Source: Thermoleophilaceae bacterium
GTDB lineage: Bacteria; Actinomycetota; Thermoleophilia; Solirubrobacterales; Thermoleophilaceae
Direction of reading: 5' to 3'
Assembly: GCA_013696905.1 (NCBI GenBank)
Contig: JACCXP010000086.1
Location: 1 to 6,669, forward strand
Length of the DNA: 6,669 nt
Below the pieces are notes generated by a model, which was not told the origin of the DNA, ran no database searches, and was given only the letters and a program-made list of their open reading frames with translations. Positions 1-5,854 of this stretch are shown here, in pieces (the first letter of the stretch is position 1; every line of letters starts with the position of its first letter). Both the position numbers and the translations under genes were made by a program.

Positions 1-756
1 CGGCTCGGAGTACATCTGAGAGCCGGGGGTCTCGAGCAGCTCGCCCGTCTCCAGCAGCGTCTTCAGGCCGGAGAGGATCATCGGCCAGCCGCCGTAGAGC
101 TCGTCGTTTGCGCCCTCGCGCAGCTCGTCGTGGGTGACGGTCAGCCGGCACGAGGTGCCGACCGGCTCGATCTCCCAGGTGACGCGCGACCGCCCCTCGC
201 TCTTCACGTCGTCGCTCCAAAGGGCGACCATGCTCTGGACGAGCCGCCGCGGCGGGTCGACCTCGAGGTTCTCGCCCTCGCCGAGGATCCCGCCAGCCGG
301 GTGCGACTGCTCATAGCGGGAGCCGGGCGTGAAGTCGGATGTGACTCGCACCCCGAACGAGTACTTCCCCCTCATCTCGCCGTCGGTGATCGCCTCCCAC
401 AGCCGTTCAGGCGTCGTCTTGATGTAGACCTCGAACACCTTCTCCATCGTTGCCTCCTCCAGTTGCTGCTTGAGCTCGCTGAGCGTCGCCGCCCAGGGCT
501 CGGCGTATTTGCTCACCCACCTGTCGTGGACGAGCCGGATCGGGACCGGGTTCAGGAAGTGCAGCTTCTCGCGCCCGCGCCGCCTGGTCGTCACCAGGCC
601 CGCCTCCTCGAGCAGCCGCAGGTGCTTCATCACGCCGATCCGCGTCATCGGCAGCCGCCGCTCGAGCGCGCTGAGCGTTTGACCGTCCTGCTTGAACAGC
701 TCGTCGAGGAGGCTCCGTCGCGTCGGGTCTGCGATCGCCCTGAACACCGCGTCCAT
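1..756 (-). CDS. ArsR-family regulator fused to SRPBCC/AHSA1 domain (partial, C-terminus off the left edge)
   Basis: Reading the minus strand from ATG at 756 gives 252 codons without a stop to base 1. Residues 1-100 are an ArsR/SmtB-type winged helix: it opens MDAVFRAIADPTRR, the recognition region is around residues 33-52 (PMTRIGVMKHLRLLEE), and the wing follows at 53-68 (GLVTTRRRGREKLHFL). No metal-binding ELCVC motif is present, so it is probably not a classical metal sensor. Residues about 104-252 are an SRPBCC (AHSA1/START-like) domain: it opens MEKVFEVYIKTTPERLWEAIT, then has the GEGENLEVDPPRRLVQSM strand pair, TWEIEPVG, LTVTHDEL, and the helix start GGWPMILSGLKTLLETGE. In this regulator group the two domains occur fused or as adjacent genes. 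The SRPBCC part is likely a ligand-binding pocket; the ligand is unknown. ATG756 is preferred over the in-frame ATG768 because the latter lies inside the predicted -10. The gene is 44 nt downstream of the metallophosphoesterase but has its own promoter. An internal start at 447 may give SRPBCC alone. Confidence 0.9.
   Translation of the reverse strand, partial: MDAVFRAIADPTRRSLLDELFKQDGQTLSALERRLPMTRIGVMKHLRLLEEAGLVTTRRRGREKLHFLNPVPIRLVHDRWVSKYAEPWAATLSELKQQLEEATMEKVFEVYIKTTPERLWEAITDGEMRGKYSFGVRVTSDFTPGSRYEQSHPAGGILGEGENLEVDPPRRLVQSMVALWSDDVKSEGRSRVTWEIEPVGTSCRLTVTHDELREGANDELYGGWPMILSGLKTLLETGELLETPGSQMYSEP
445..460 (-). promoter_or_regulatory. Internal Shine-Dalgarno and ATG at the ArsR/SRPBCC junction
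   Basis: On the minus strand GGAGGAGG (460 to 453) lies 5 nt before ATG (447 to 445). That ATG is in the frame of the upstream ArsR domain and is exactly where a free-standing SRPBCC protein would begin (MEKVFEVY). The spacing is close to optimal. It could drive internal initiation to yield a separate SRPBCC product, or be a relic of an ancestral two-gene operon that lost its stop codon. Seen: motif, spacing and frame. Inferred: use in vivo. Confidence 0.55.
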
Positions 757-763
757 GCCGCGC

Positions 764-793
764 AGCATACGTAACCTTACGGTTACCTGTCAA
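764..793 (-). promoter_or_regulatory. Promoter of the ArsR-SRPBCC gene, probably leaderless
   Basis: On the minus strand a perfect -35 TTGACA (793 to 788) is followed after 18 bp by TATGCT (769 to 764), which matches the TANNNT form of -10 common in actinobacteria. Transcription starting about 7 nt downstream would begin at or next to the ATG at 756, so the mRNA would have no leader. This also explains why there is no Shine-Dalgarno before ATG756 and rules out ATG768, which lies within the -10. The -35 overlaps nothing coding; the preceding gene stops at 801. Confidence 0.6.
771..786. promoter_or_regulatory. Probable ArsR operator, 6-4-6 inverted repeat
   Basis: GTAACC-TTAC-GGTTAC is a perfect inverted repeat with 6-bp arms and a 4-bp centre. 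It lies wholly inside the 18-bp spacer between the -35 and -10 of the regulator gene. ArsR-family dimers bind imperfect palindromes of this size over their own promoters and repress by blocking polymerase, so autorepression is the likely role. The AT-containing arms stand out in this GC-rich DNA. The assignment to this regulator rests on position and family habit. Confidence 0.6.
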
Positions 794-800
794 CCACCGC

Positions 801-1685
801 TTAACGACGGCACGGGATCGTGCCCGAGTCGAGCGTGCGCCCGTCGGTCGCGATGAACGCGAAGGAGGCGCTGCCGGGGCGCAGCAGGAGCCGCAGCGCG
901 CCGTCGTCGGTGGCGTTCGAGAACGCCAGTCCGTCGTAGTCCGGCTTGATCGGGTAGTGACTCGCGCCGCCCGCGCCGGACACGAAGGCCGTCATGCCGT
1001 CGCGAGGCTCGAGCCGTTGCATGTTGTGATCGTGGGCCGTCAGCACGATGCTCGCGCGCCCGACCAGGCTGTCCCACAGCGGCGCGAGCTCCTCGTCGTC
1101 GCCGTGGTTGTCTCCGGCGCTGTAGCGCGGGCGGTGCCAGAAGGCGATCCGGCAGGTGCCCTCGGCGCTCACCTGGTCGCGCAGCCAGCGCACCTGGTCG
1201 CCGTCGGGCGACAAATCGCTCTCCGAGTTCAGGCTCAAGAGCTGCCAGCCCGCCAGCTCGAACGAGTAGTAGTGCGGTTCGGTCTCGATGCCGCTGCGCT
1301 CCCAGTACGGGTCGTACCCCTCCTCGCGCTTGCCCCACTCGTGGTTGCCTGGGGTCGGCGACGTGACACGGTCGAGCTCGCCGTAGGCGCGGGCGTAGTA
1401 CTCGCTGTACTCGCGCCGCGTGCCGTCCTCGTAGACGTCGCCCAGGTACAGCAGGCGATCGATGGGTCGGCTCTTGATCAGGTTGGCGACGGCGTTCGGC
1501 TCGGGATCGCCGTCAGGCCCGTCTCCGACGGCCCAGACGACCTCGCCGGCGCCCGACCGCGGGGCGTCGGCACCCGGCGCGGACGACCCGGAGGTCGACA
1601 GGCGCGCGGCGAGCACGCCGGCGCCGACGGCCGCCACGAGCAGGCCGAAAACCAGCAGATAGCGGCGAAAGCGGCTCCGGCTCAC
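801..1685 (-). CDS. Membrane-anchored or secreted metallophosphoesterase (purple-acid-phosphatase-like)
   Basis: The 294-residue product has an Arg-rich N-terminus (MSRSRFRRY) and a hydrophobic stretch at about residues 9-27, a signal anchor or signal peptide that would place the enzyme outside the membrane. The calcineurin-like two-metal centre can be followed in order: D55 in VGDG, D83 in LGDVYEDG, N114-H115-E116 in GNHEW, H184 in FWHRPR, and H218 and H220 in TAHDHN. These correspond to the five standard metallophosphoesterase blocks, so an active phosphatase or phosphodiesterase is expected; the substrate cannot be read from the sequence. The last block has Ala where GHxH usually has Gly, a mild change outside the metal ligands. 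The domain is compact with no obvious added module. The GTG at 1685 is the first start available in frame and lies in the 3' arm of an inverted repeat. The gene is divergent from the CAP lipoprotein and upstream of the ArsR-SRPBCC gene. Confidence 0.88.
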   Translation of the reverse strand: MSRSRFRRYLLVFGLLVAAVGAGVLAARLSTSGSSAPGADAPRSGAGEVVWAVGDGPDGDPEPNAVANLIKSRPIDRLLYLGDVYEDGTRREYSEYYARAYGELDRVTSPTPGNHEWGKREEGYDPYWERSGIETEPHYYSFELAGWQLLSLNSESDLSPDGDQVRWLRDQVSAEGTCRIAFWHRPRYSAGDNHGDDEELAPLWDSLVGRASIVLTAHDHNMQRLEPRDGMTAFVSGAGGASHYPIKPDYDGLAFSNATDDGALRLLLRPGSASFAFIATDGRTLDSGTIPCRR

Positions 1686-1698
1686 TCTTCAGAGAGTG
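1683..1698 (-). promoter_or_regulatory. Inverted repeat overlapping the metallophosphoesterase start codon
   Basis: CACTCT-TCAG-AGAGTG (plus strand) has perfect 6-bp arms and a 4-bp centre. In the minus-strand mRNA the 3' arm ends with the GTG start codon and includes the weak purine-rich stretch (GAAGA) just before it. A hairpin here would sequester the start; the same 16 bp could instead be an operator. The stem is only half GC, so the hairpin would be modest. Function unknown. Confidence 0.35.
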
Positions 1699-1770
1699 CC
1701 AGACCACCTAGACGGCCCTGAAAGATCTCGTCCGCGACGGTCCGGGGCTAAAGGCTGGGCCTGAGACTTC

Positions 1771-1776
1771 GATAAA
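1771..1776 (+). promoter_or_regulatory. Possible -10 element of the CAP lipoprotein gene
   Basis: GATAAA matches TATAAT at four of six places and ends 6 nt before the GTG start at 1783, the distance expected for a leaderless transcript. There is no good -35 at 17 bp and no proper Shine-Dalgarno: the only purine run, AAAGAG, is too close to the start. Weak evidence on its own. Confidence 0.3.
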
Positions 1777-1782
1777 GAGCGC

Positions 1783-2568
1783 GTGGGACGCGATGCAACC
1801 ACCGCCCGTGGGCGCAGCCTTGCCCTCGCCGCCGTGACCTGTATGACCGCTGCATTTGCCGGCTGCGGAGGGGACGAGCGCGCCACCCAGGAGCGCGACC
1901 GAGCCAAGACCGAGTCCGAGCAGGCGCTGCGTGAGGCGACGCGCATCGGTGATCCGCTGCTCGCCACCAACGCTCCAAGCGGCGATCGCGACGGCCTCTT
2001 CGATCGCGAGGCGGCTCCCGACCGGGAGGGCCTCGTCGAGGGCGCCCCGTCGACCGACGAGCTCGACGAGCTGCCCCCGGCCGTTGGCCTCGGCAGTCGC
2101 TCGAGCGCTTGCCAGAACGCATCGCTCGAGCCGAACGCAAGCAATCTGGGGCAGCTCGAGGCGCCGATCCGCTGCCTCCTGAACGCCGAGCGCCGCGCGC
2201 GCGGGCTTGGCCCGCTGAAGGCCAACGCACGCCTTCGGGTCGCGGCGGTTGGCCACAGCCGCGACATGGTGGTCAGGCGCTACTTCGCGCATCGCTCGGC
2301 ATCGGGCTCGAGCCCCGCGGCTCGGATCCGGGCGGCCGGCTGGATCCCACGCCAGGGGCGCTGGATCGTCGGCGAGAACATCGCCTGGGGCTCGGGCAGC
2401 CTCGCGACGCCGGCCAAGATCGTCCAGGCCTGGATGGCGAGCCCGGGCCACAAGGCCAACATCCTGCGCAGCAGCTTCCGCCAGGTGGGTGTGGGCATCG
2501 CCTTGGGCATCCCGTCGGGCTCGAGCTCGGGCGCGACGTACAACACCGCCTTCGGCGGCCGTCTCTAG
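1783..2568 (+). CDS. CAP/SCP-domain lipoprotein
   Basis: The 261-residue product has an N-terminal hydrophobic stretch (residues 13-27) ending in FAGC, a near-consensus lipobox with C28 as the lipidated residue, so it is probably anchored on the outer face of the membrane. Residues 31-105 are a charged, low-complexity linker rich in Asp, Glu, Arg and Ala. The CAP domain fills about 127-261. It begins CLLNAERRARGLGPL, then has H158 (AVGHSRDMV), H170 (YFAH), E198 (GENIAWG) and H223 (SPGHKANIL), which are the His and Glu residues of the CAP cavity, and ends with the usual strand (YNTAFGG). C110 and C131 are placed to form a disulfide. Bacterial CAP proteins of this type are extracellular; their biochemical role is mostly undefined. 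GTG1783 is the only start after the in-frame stop at 1762-1764 that includes a whole signal sequence. The gene is divergent from the metallophosphoesterase and convergent with the FHA-protease. Confidence 0.9.
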   Translation: MGRDATTARGRSLALAAVTCMTAAFAGCGGDERATQERDRAKTESEQALREATRIGDPLLATNAPSGDRDGLFDREAAPDREGLVEGAPSTDELDELPPAVGLGSRSSACQNASLEPNASNLGQLEAPIRCLLNAERRARGLGPLKANARLRVAAVGHSRDMVVRRYFAHRSASGSSPAARIRAAGWIPRQGRWIVGENIAWGSGSLATPAKIVQAWMASPGHKANILRSSFRQVGVGIALGIPSGSSSGATYNTAFGGRL

Positions 2569-2582
2569 CCCTATCCCGCAGT

Positions 2583-2641
2583 CGCCCGCCCGGCGCGGCT
2601 TCGCTTCGGTCGCGATGTCGGCCGGGGCGCGGGGGCGGGCG
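2583..2641. terminator. GC-rich inverted repeat between convergent genes, possible bidirectional terminator
   Basis: CGCCCGCCC (2583-2591) pairs with GGGCGGGCG (2633-2641), and an overlapping alternative pairs CCCGGC (2589-2594) with GCCGGG (2621-2626). The repeat occupies the 74-bp gap between the CAP gene stop (2568) and the FHA-protease stop (2645). No U-tract follows on either strand, so it would be an atypical, actinobacterial-style terminator at best; simple GC richness could also produce it. Confidence 0.3.
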
Positions 2642-2642
2642 G

Positions 2643-4025
2643 TTACTCGAAGCGCACGCGCAGCTCCCGGCTCGCGCGCCCGTCGGCGTCGGTCACGCTG
2701 ACTTTCGCCCACTCGCCGCTGCGCACCCCGCGTACCGCGTCGCACCAGCTCGCCAGGCTGCGGTCGACCGGCGTGCCCTCGACAGCGGTCACGGTCAGCG
2801 GCTTCGACCCGAAGCCCGCGCGCTCGGCTGCGCTGCCGGCGACGGCGGCGCTCACGAGCAGGCCCGCGGGAGCGCCGCCCTCGGCGCTCGGGTACTCGAA
2901 GCTCATGCCCGCCCAGCCGATCGAGCGGCCCGTGCGCAGCACGGCGGCGACTTCCTTGACGCGGTCGACTCCGACCGCGTAGCTCTGACCCTGGATGATC
3001 CGCCCCTCGGCCGACTTCGTGCGCCCGGCCGAGTTGACGCCGACGAGCTCGCCGTCGCCGTTGACGAGCGGGCCGCCGGAGGAGCCCGGGTTGATCGCGG
3101 CGTCGGTCTGGACGACGTTCGGGTAGACCGGCACGTCGAGCGCGGGCTCTCGGTACGTGCTGCGAACGACCGACACGACGCCGGTCGTCGAGGTCAGCTT
3201 GCTGGAGAGCGAGGCGCTCCCCGGGAACCCGACGGCCACCACGGGCTCGCCGAGCTCGAGCTCCGACTGTGACCCCAGCGCGAGCGCCTGCAGCCCGGAG
3301 GCGTCGTCGACACGCAGGACCGCGAGGTCGTCGCACGGAGCAACCCCCACGATGCGCGCATCGCGCAGGTCGCCGCCGACCCCGACCTTGAAGCCGGTAC
3401 CCGAGTTGACGACGTGGGCGTTCGTGACCACGAGCCCCTCCCGCGCGTCGAGCACCCAGCCGCTTCCATTGCCCGCCTGCTCCTCGCCGCGGCGCGCCTC
3501 GATCAGCACAGTGGAGGGCGCGACCGCGCGCACGATCTCCTCGGTCGAGGAGCGTTCGAGCACCCCTGACACGAAGAGCAGGGATCCTCCCGCGGCGATC
3601 GCCACGGCGGCGATGCCGAGTGCGGTGGCCCGTCGCACCGAGCGCTGCAGCAGCGCGCGCGCAACGGCCGACTGGCCGCGCCGCACGAGCGAGCCATCCT
3701 CGGGCGCGGGCACGACAGGCGTAGGCGCCGCCGCCCGCTCCGGGACGAGCTCGGTGTCGCCGACCAACAGGCGCTCGCCGCCGGCGAGTAGGGCCGACTT
3801 GACCGGACGCCCGTCGACCCACGTCCCGTTGCTCGAGCCGAGGTCGTGGAGCGTCGCCCTTCCATCGGGGCGAGCCTTGAGGTAGGCGTGCCGGCGTGAG
3901 ACCTTCGGGTCATCGGCGAGGACCAGGTCGCAATCCTCGTCACGGCCGATCACGAACCGCTCCCCCGCCACGTGCACGCGCTCGGCCTGGCCTTCGCTTG
4001 TGTCGGGATGCAGCTTCAGCCACAT
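2643..4025 (-). CDS. FHA domain - transmembrane - trypsin/HtrA-like serine protease - PDZ protein
   Basis: From ATG4025 the product has 460 residues. Residues 1-95 are a forkhead-associated domain with its phosphopeptide-binding residues: GR at 27-28, SRRH at 43-46 and the SSNG loop with N66. A proline-rich linker and an Arg-rich stretch lead to one membrane helix at about 135-154; positive charges before it predict the FHA inside and the rest outside. The protease follows: H204 in VTNAHVV, D233 in DDLAVL and S316 in NPGSSGGPLV form a complete triad, with SS in place of the more usual NS. A PDZ domain takes about 369-460. The layout is that of DegP/HtrA-like proteases with a phosphothreonine reader added inside the cell. 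ATG4025 is chosen because the FHA fold begins at once (MWLKLHP); a TTG at 4052 would overlap the kinase by 20 nt. The start is 7 nt after the kinase stop with only a weak ribosome site, which suggests translational coupling. Partner and substrate are inferred, not shown. Confidence 0.92.
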   Translation of the reverse strand: MWLKLHPDTSEGQAERVHVAGERFVIGRDEDCDLVLADDPKVSRRHAYLKARPDGRATLHDLGSSNGTWVDGRPVKSALLAGGERLLVGDTELVPERAAAPTPVVPAPEDGSLVRRGQSAVARALLQRSVRRATALGIAAVAIAAGGSLLFVSGVLERSSTEEIVRAVAPSTVLIEARRGEEQAGNGSGWVLDAREGLVVTNAHVVNSGTGFKVGVGGDLRDARIVGVAPCDDLAVLRVDDASGLQALALGSQSELELGEPVVAVGFPGSASLSSKLTSTTGVVSVVRSTYREPALDVPVYPNVVQTDAAINPGSSGGPLVNGDGELVGVNSAGRTKSAEGRIIQGQSYAVGVDRVKEVAAVLRTGRSIGWAGMSFEYPSAEGGAPAGLLVSAAVAGSAAERAGFGSKPLTVTAVEGTPVDRSLASWCDAVRGVRSGEWAKVSVTDADGRASRELRVRFE

Positions 4026-4032
4026 CTGTTCG

Positions 4033-5748
4033 TCAGCTCGCGGCGAGCGCAACGCGGGCGCCGGCCGCCTCCATGTCGCGCGCTAGCGCCAGCAGGCGGC
4101 GCAGCTCGGTGGCGACCTCCGCCACGAGCTCCGCTCCCAGGCGCACGGCCTCCTCGGCGGCGAGCGTCGTGCCGAGCGCGAACGGGGGTCGCCACCACAG
4201 GTCGCTCATCCCCGTCAGCTGCTCCATCCCGGTCATCAGCCCGAGCAGCTCGGCGCGCGCAGCCCCGTCCACCAGAGCGGCCTCGCGATCGAAGACGCGC
4301 GGCCGGCCACTCGTGGCGAAAGGTGTCCGCTCCGCTCCGTGCTGCGCCCGTCCAGGCCTCCAAACGACGAGGCGATAGCCGCTCAGCTCGTCGAGCGCCT
4401 CCGCGTGCTCGTCGTCCGAGAGCCACGCCAGAAAGGCCTCCGACTGATGCCTGTCCGTGCCCTCGACGCAGAGCTGAAGCTCGCGGTCGGTCATCGCGAG
4501 CGCCAGCCCCAGCTGCCCGGGCGGGCGCTCGGGGGCCGAGCGAAGCCAGTCGTCGCCCGGCTCGAGCCCATCGACCTCTACGCCTGCGAGCTCGTGCGCG
4601 TCGTCCTCGGGCAGCTCCTCCGCGAGCGCCGCCCACAGCGCTCGCACGCGCTCCTCGAGGCGCCCGGCGCGCTCCGGTCGGCGGAAGGGGTCGGCGAGGC
4701 AGGTGAAGTCGTCGCTGCCGAAGCCTGGGAAAGCGCCGGTCTCGGGCTCGAGCTCTGACCCGCAGTGGGGGCAGAAGCGACCGTCGGTGGCGGACTTCTG
4801 CCCGCAGCTTGGGCAGGCACGGCCGGCGGGCGGATCGGCCTCGGCGAGGAGCGCGAGCCCGGGCACCGCGTGTGCCGTGGTGGTGGCTGCCCCCGCGCGC
4901 CGGGCGCCCGCCGGAGCGCCGATCGGCCCCGCCTCGAGCAACGCGGCCTCCGCCTCCTGCATCAGCGCCGCCGCGGAGGGGTGGCGCTTGCCCGGCTTCT
5001 TCGCCATCGCGCGGGCGATCACGGCATTGAGCGCGGCGGGGAGCTCCGGCCTTTGCGCGCTGACGACCGGGGCGGGGTCCGACACATGCGCGTAGAGGAT
5101 CGCCGCGTCCGAGTCGCGCGGGTAGGGGACCGCGCCGGTGAGGCACTCGTAGAGCACGGCCGCAAAGGCGTAGATGTCGCTGCGCCCGGTCGCCGGCTTG
5201 CCGGTCACCTGCTCGGGGGCGACGTAGTCGAGCGTGCCGACGAGCTCGCCGGTCCGCGTCAGGCCGGCATCACCTCCCACGCGCCCGAGCCCGAAGTCGG
5301 CGAGGTAAGCGTGATCGTCCGCACCGACGAGGACGTTCTGGGGCTTGATGTCGCGATGCACGAGCCCCGCCTGGTGCGCGGCGTCGATGGCGCGGGCCAC
5401 TGGCTCCAGCACCCGCAGCGTGCGCTCGGGGTCGATCTCGCCGGCGACGATGCGAGCTTTGAGGTCGCGCCCTCGGATCAGGCGCATGGCCAGGAAGAGC
5501 CCGTGGTCGGTCTCGCCCGCCTCGTGTATGGGGACGATGTGCGGGTGGTCGAGCGCCGCCTGGACGAGCCCCTCGCGGCGAAAGCGCTCGCGGAAGGTGG
5601 CGTCCTCGCTCAGGTGCGAGGCGAGCACCTTGAGGGCGACGGTGCGGTTGAGCGACAGCTGGGTGGCGATGTAGACCGCGCCCATGCCGCCCTTTCCCAA
5701 CAGGGCGTCGATGCGGTAGCCGGCGAGGATCGTGCCAGTCTCGAGCAA
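4033..5748 (-). CDS. Ser/Thr protein kinase with zinc ribbon and unrecognised C-terminal region
   Basis: From TTG5748 the product has 571 residues. Residues about 8-265 are a full Hanks-type kinase: glycine loop GKGGMGAVY (18-26), K40 in VALKVL, catalytic loop HRDIKPQN (D133, N138), DFG at 151-153, and APE at 177-179. The activation segment between DFG and APE holds several Thr (LTRTGELVGTLDY), usual sites of autophosphorylation. After an Ala-rich linker, CPSCG (312-316) and CPHCG (326-330) form a two-CxxC zinc ribbon. Residues about 340-571 match no family I recognise; they look folded (helices, strands, WW near 518-519) and have no transmembrane helix or PASTA repeat, so the kinase should be cytosolic. 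TTG5748 is preferred because the kinase fold starts there (LETGTILAGYRID) and GGAG lies 8 nt upstream. The frame stays open to TTG5901, and GTG5832 is another possible start, but 5901 would lie within the divergent gene. It is the first gene of an operon with the FHA-protease. Confidence 0.92.
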   Translation of the reverse strand: MLETGTILAGYRIDALLGKGGMGAVYIATQLSLNRTVALKVLASHLSEDATFRERFRREGLVQAALDHPHIVPIHEAGETDHGLFLAMRLIRGRDLKARIVAGEIDPERTLRVLEPVARAIDAAHQAGLVHRDIKPQNVLVGADDHAYLADFGLGRVGGDAGLTRTGELVGTLDYVAPEQVTGKPATGRSDIYAFAAVLYECLTGAVPYPRDSDAAILYAHVSDPAPVVSAQRPELPAALNAVIARAMAKKPGKRHPSAAALMQEAEAALLEAGPIGAPAGARRAGAATTTAHAVPGLALLAEADPPAGRACPSCGQKSATDGRFCPHCGSELEPETGAFPGFGSDDFTCLADPFRRPERAGRLEERVRALWAALAEELPEDDAHELAGVEVDGLEPGDDWLRSAPERPPGQLGLALAMTDRELQLCVEGTDRHQSEAFLAWLSDDEHAEALDELSGYRLVVWRPGRAQHGAERTPFATSGRPRVFDREAALVDGAARAELLGLMTGMEQLTGMSDLWWRPPFALGTTLAAEEAVRLGAELVAEVATELRRLLALARDMEAAGARVALAAS

Positions 5749-5756
5749 ACGCTTCG

Positions 5757-5760
5757 CTCC
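5757..5760 (-). promoter_or_regulatory. Ribosome binding site deciding the kinase start
   Basis: GGAG on the minus strand (5760 to 5757) lies 8 nt before TTG5748. No other candidate start of this frame (GTG5832, TTG5901) fits as well with both a ribosome site and the beginning of the kinase fold. Confidence 0.5.
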
Positions 5761-5777
5761 GGTCTCGGAATGTCGAA

Positions 5778-5793
5778 CAGGGGCAATCCCCTG
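5778..5793. promoter_or_regulatory. Inverted repeat upstream of the kinase operon
   Basis: CAGGGG-CAAT-CCCCTG has perfect 6-bp arms and a 4-bp centre, 30 nt upstream of the kinase TTG and 61 nt upstream of the divergent lipoprotein GTG. As RNA it would be a stable hairpin in the kinase leader; as DNA it could be an operator serving both genes. The choice cannot be made from sequence. Confidence 0.4.
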
Positions 5794-5840
5794 CCACCTG
5801 CTATCGGCGTCGCCGCTGCCTGACCTGAGCACGAGCTCGC

Positions 5841-5848
5841 CATAGTCT
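5841..5848 (+). promoter_or_regulatory. Possible -10 of the small lipoprotein gene
   Basis: CATAGTCT contains CATAGT (four of six to TATAAT) and, overlapping it, TAGTCT, which fits TANNNT. TAGTCT ends 6 nt before the GTG at 5855, again at the leaderless distance. A partial -35, CTGACC (5820-5825), is spaced too closely to be convincing. There is no Shine-Dalgarno before this start. Confidence 0.35.
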
Positions 5849-5854
5849 CGACGC

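Noticed and set aside
766..768. ATG768 as the start of the ArsR-SRPBCC gene.
   Set aside because: It overlaps the predicted -10 hexamer and has no Shine-Dalgarno; ATG756 fits the family N-terminus and a leaderless transcript.
407..793. A 128-codon minus frame over the ArsR region.
   Set aside because: It is a shifted frame of the true ArsR-SRPBCC gene, which reads MDAVFRAIADPTRR from 756 with full family similarity.
957..1721. A 254-codon plus-strand frame opposite the metallophosphoesterase.
   Set aside because: The opposite strand encodes all five metallophosphoesterase blocks; this frame has no motif.
2109..3272. A 387-codon plus-strand frame over the CAP gene and the 3' half of the protease gene.
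   Set aside because: Low-complexity Arg/Ala/Pro product with no recognisable domain; it overlaps two well-supported genes.
1708..3822. A 704-codon open minus-strand frame crossing the CAP gene and much of the FHA-protease gene.
   Set aside because: Its product is dominated by Arg, Ala and Gly with no domain, it conflicts with two genes that have complete motifs, and long accidental frames are normal at this GC content.
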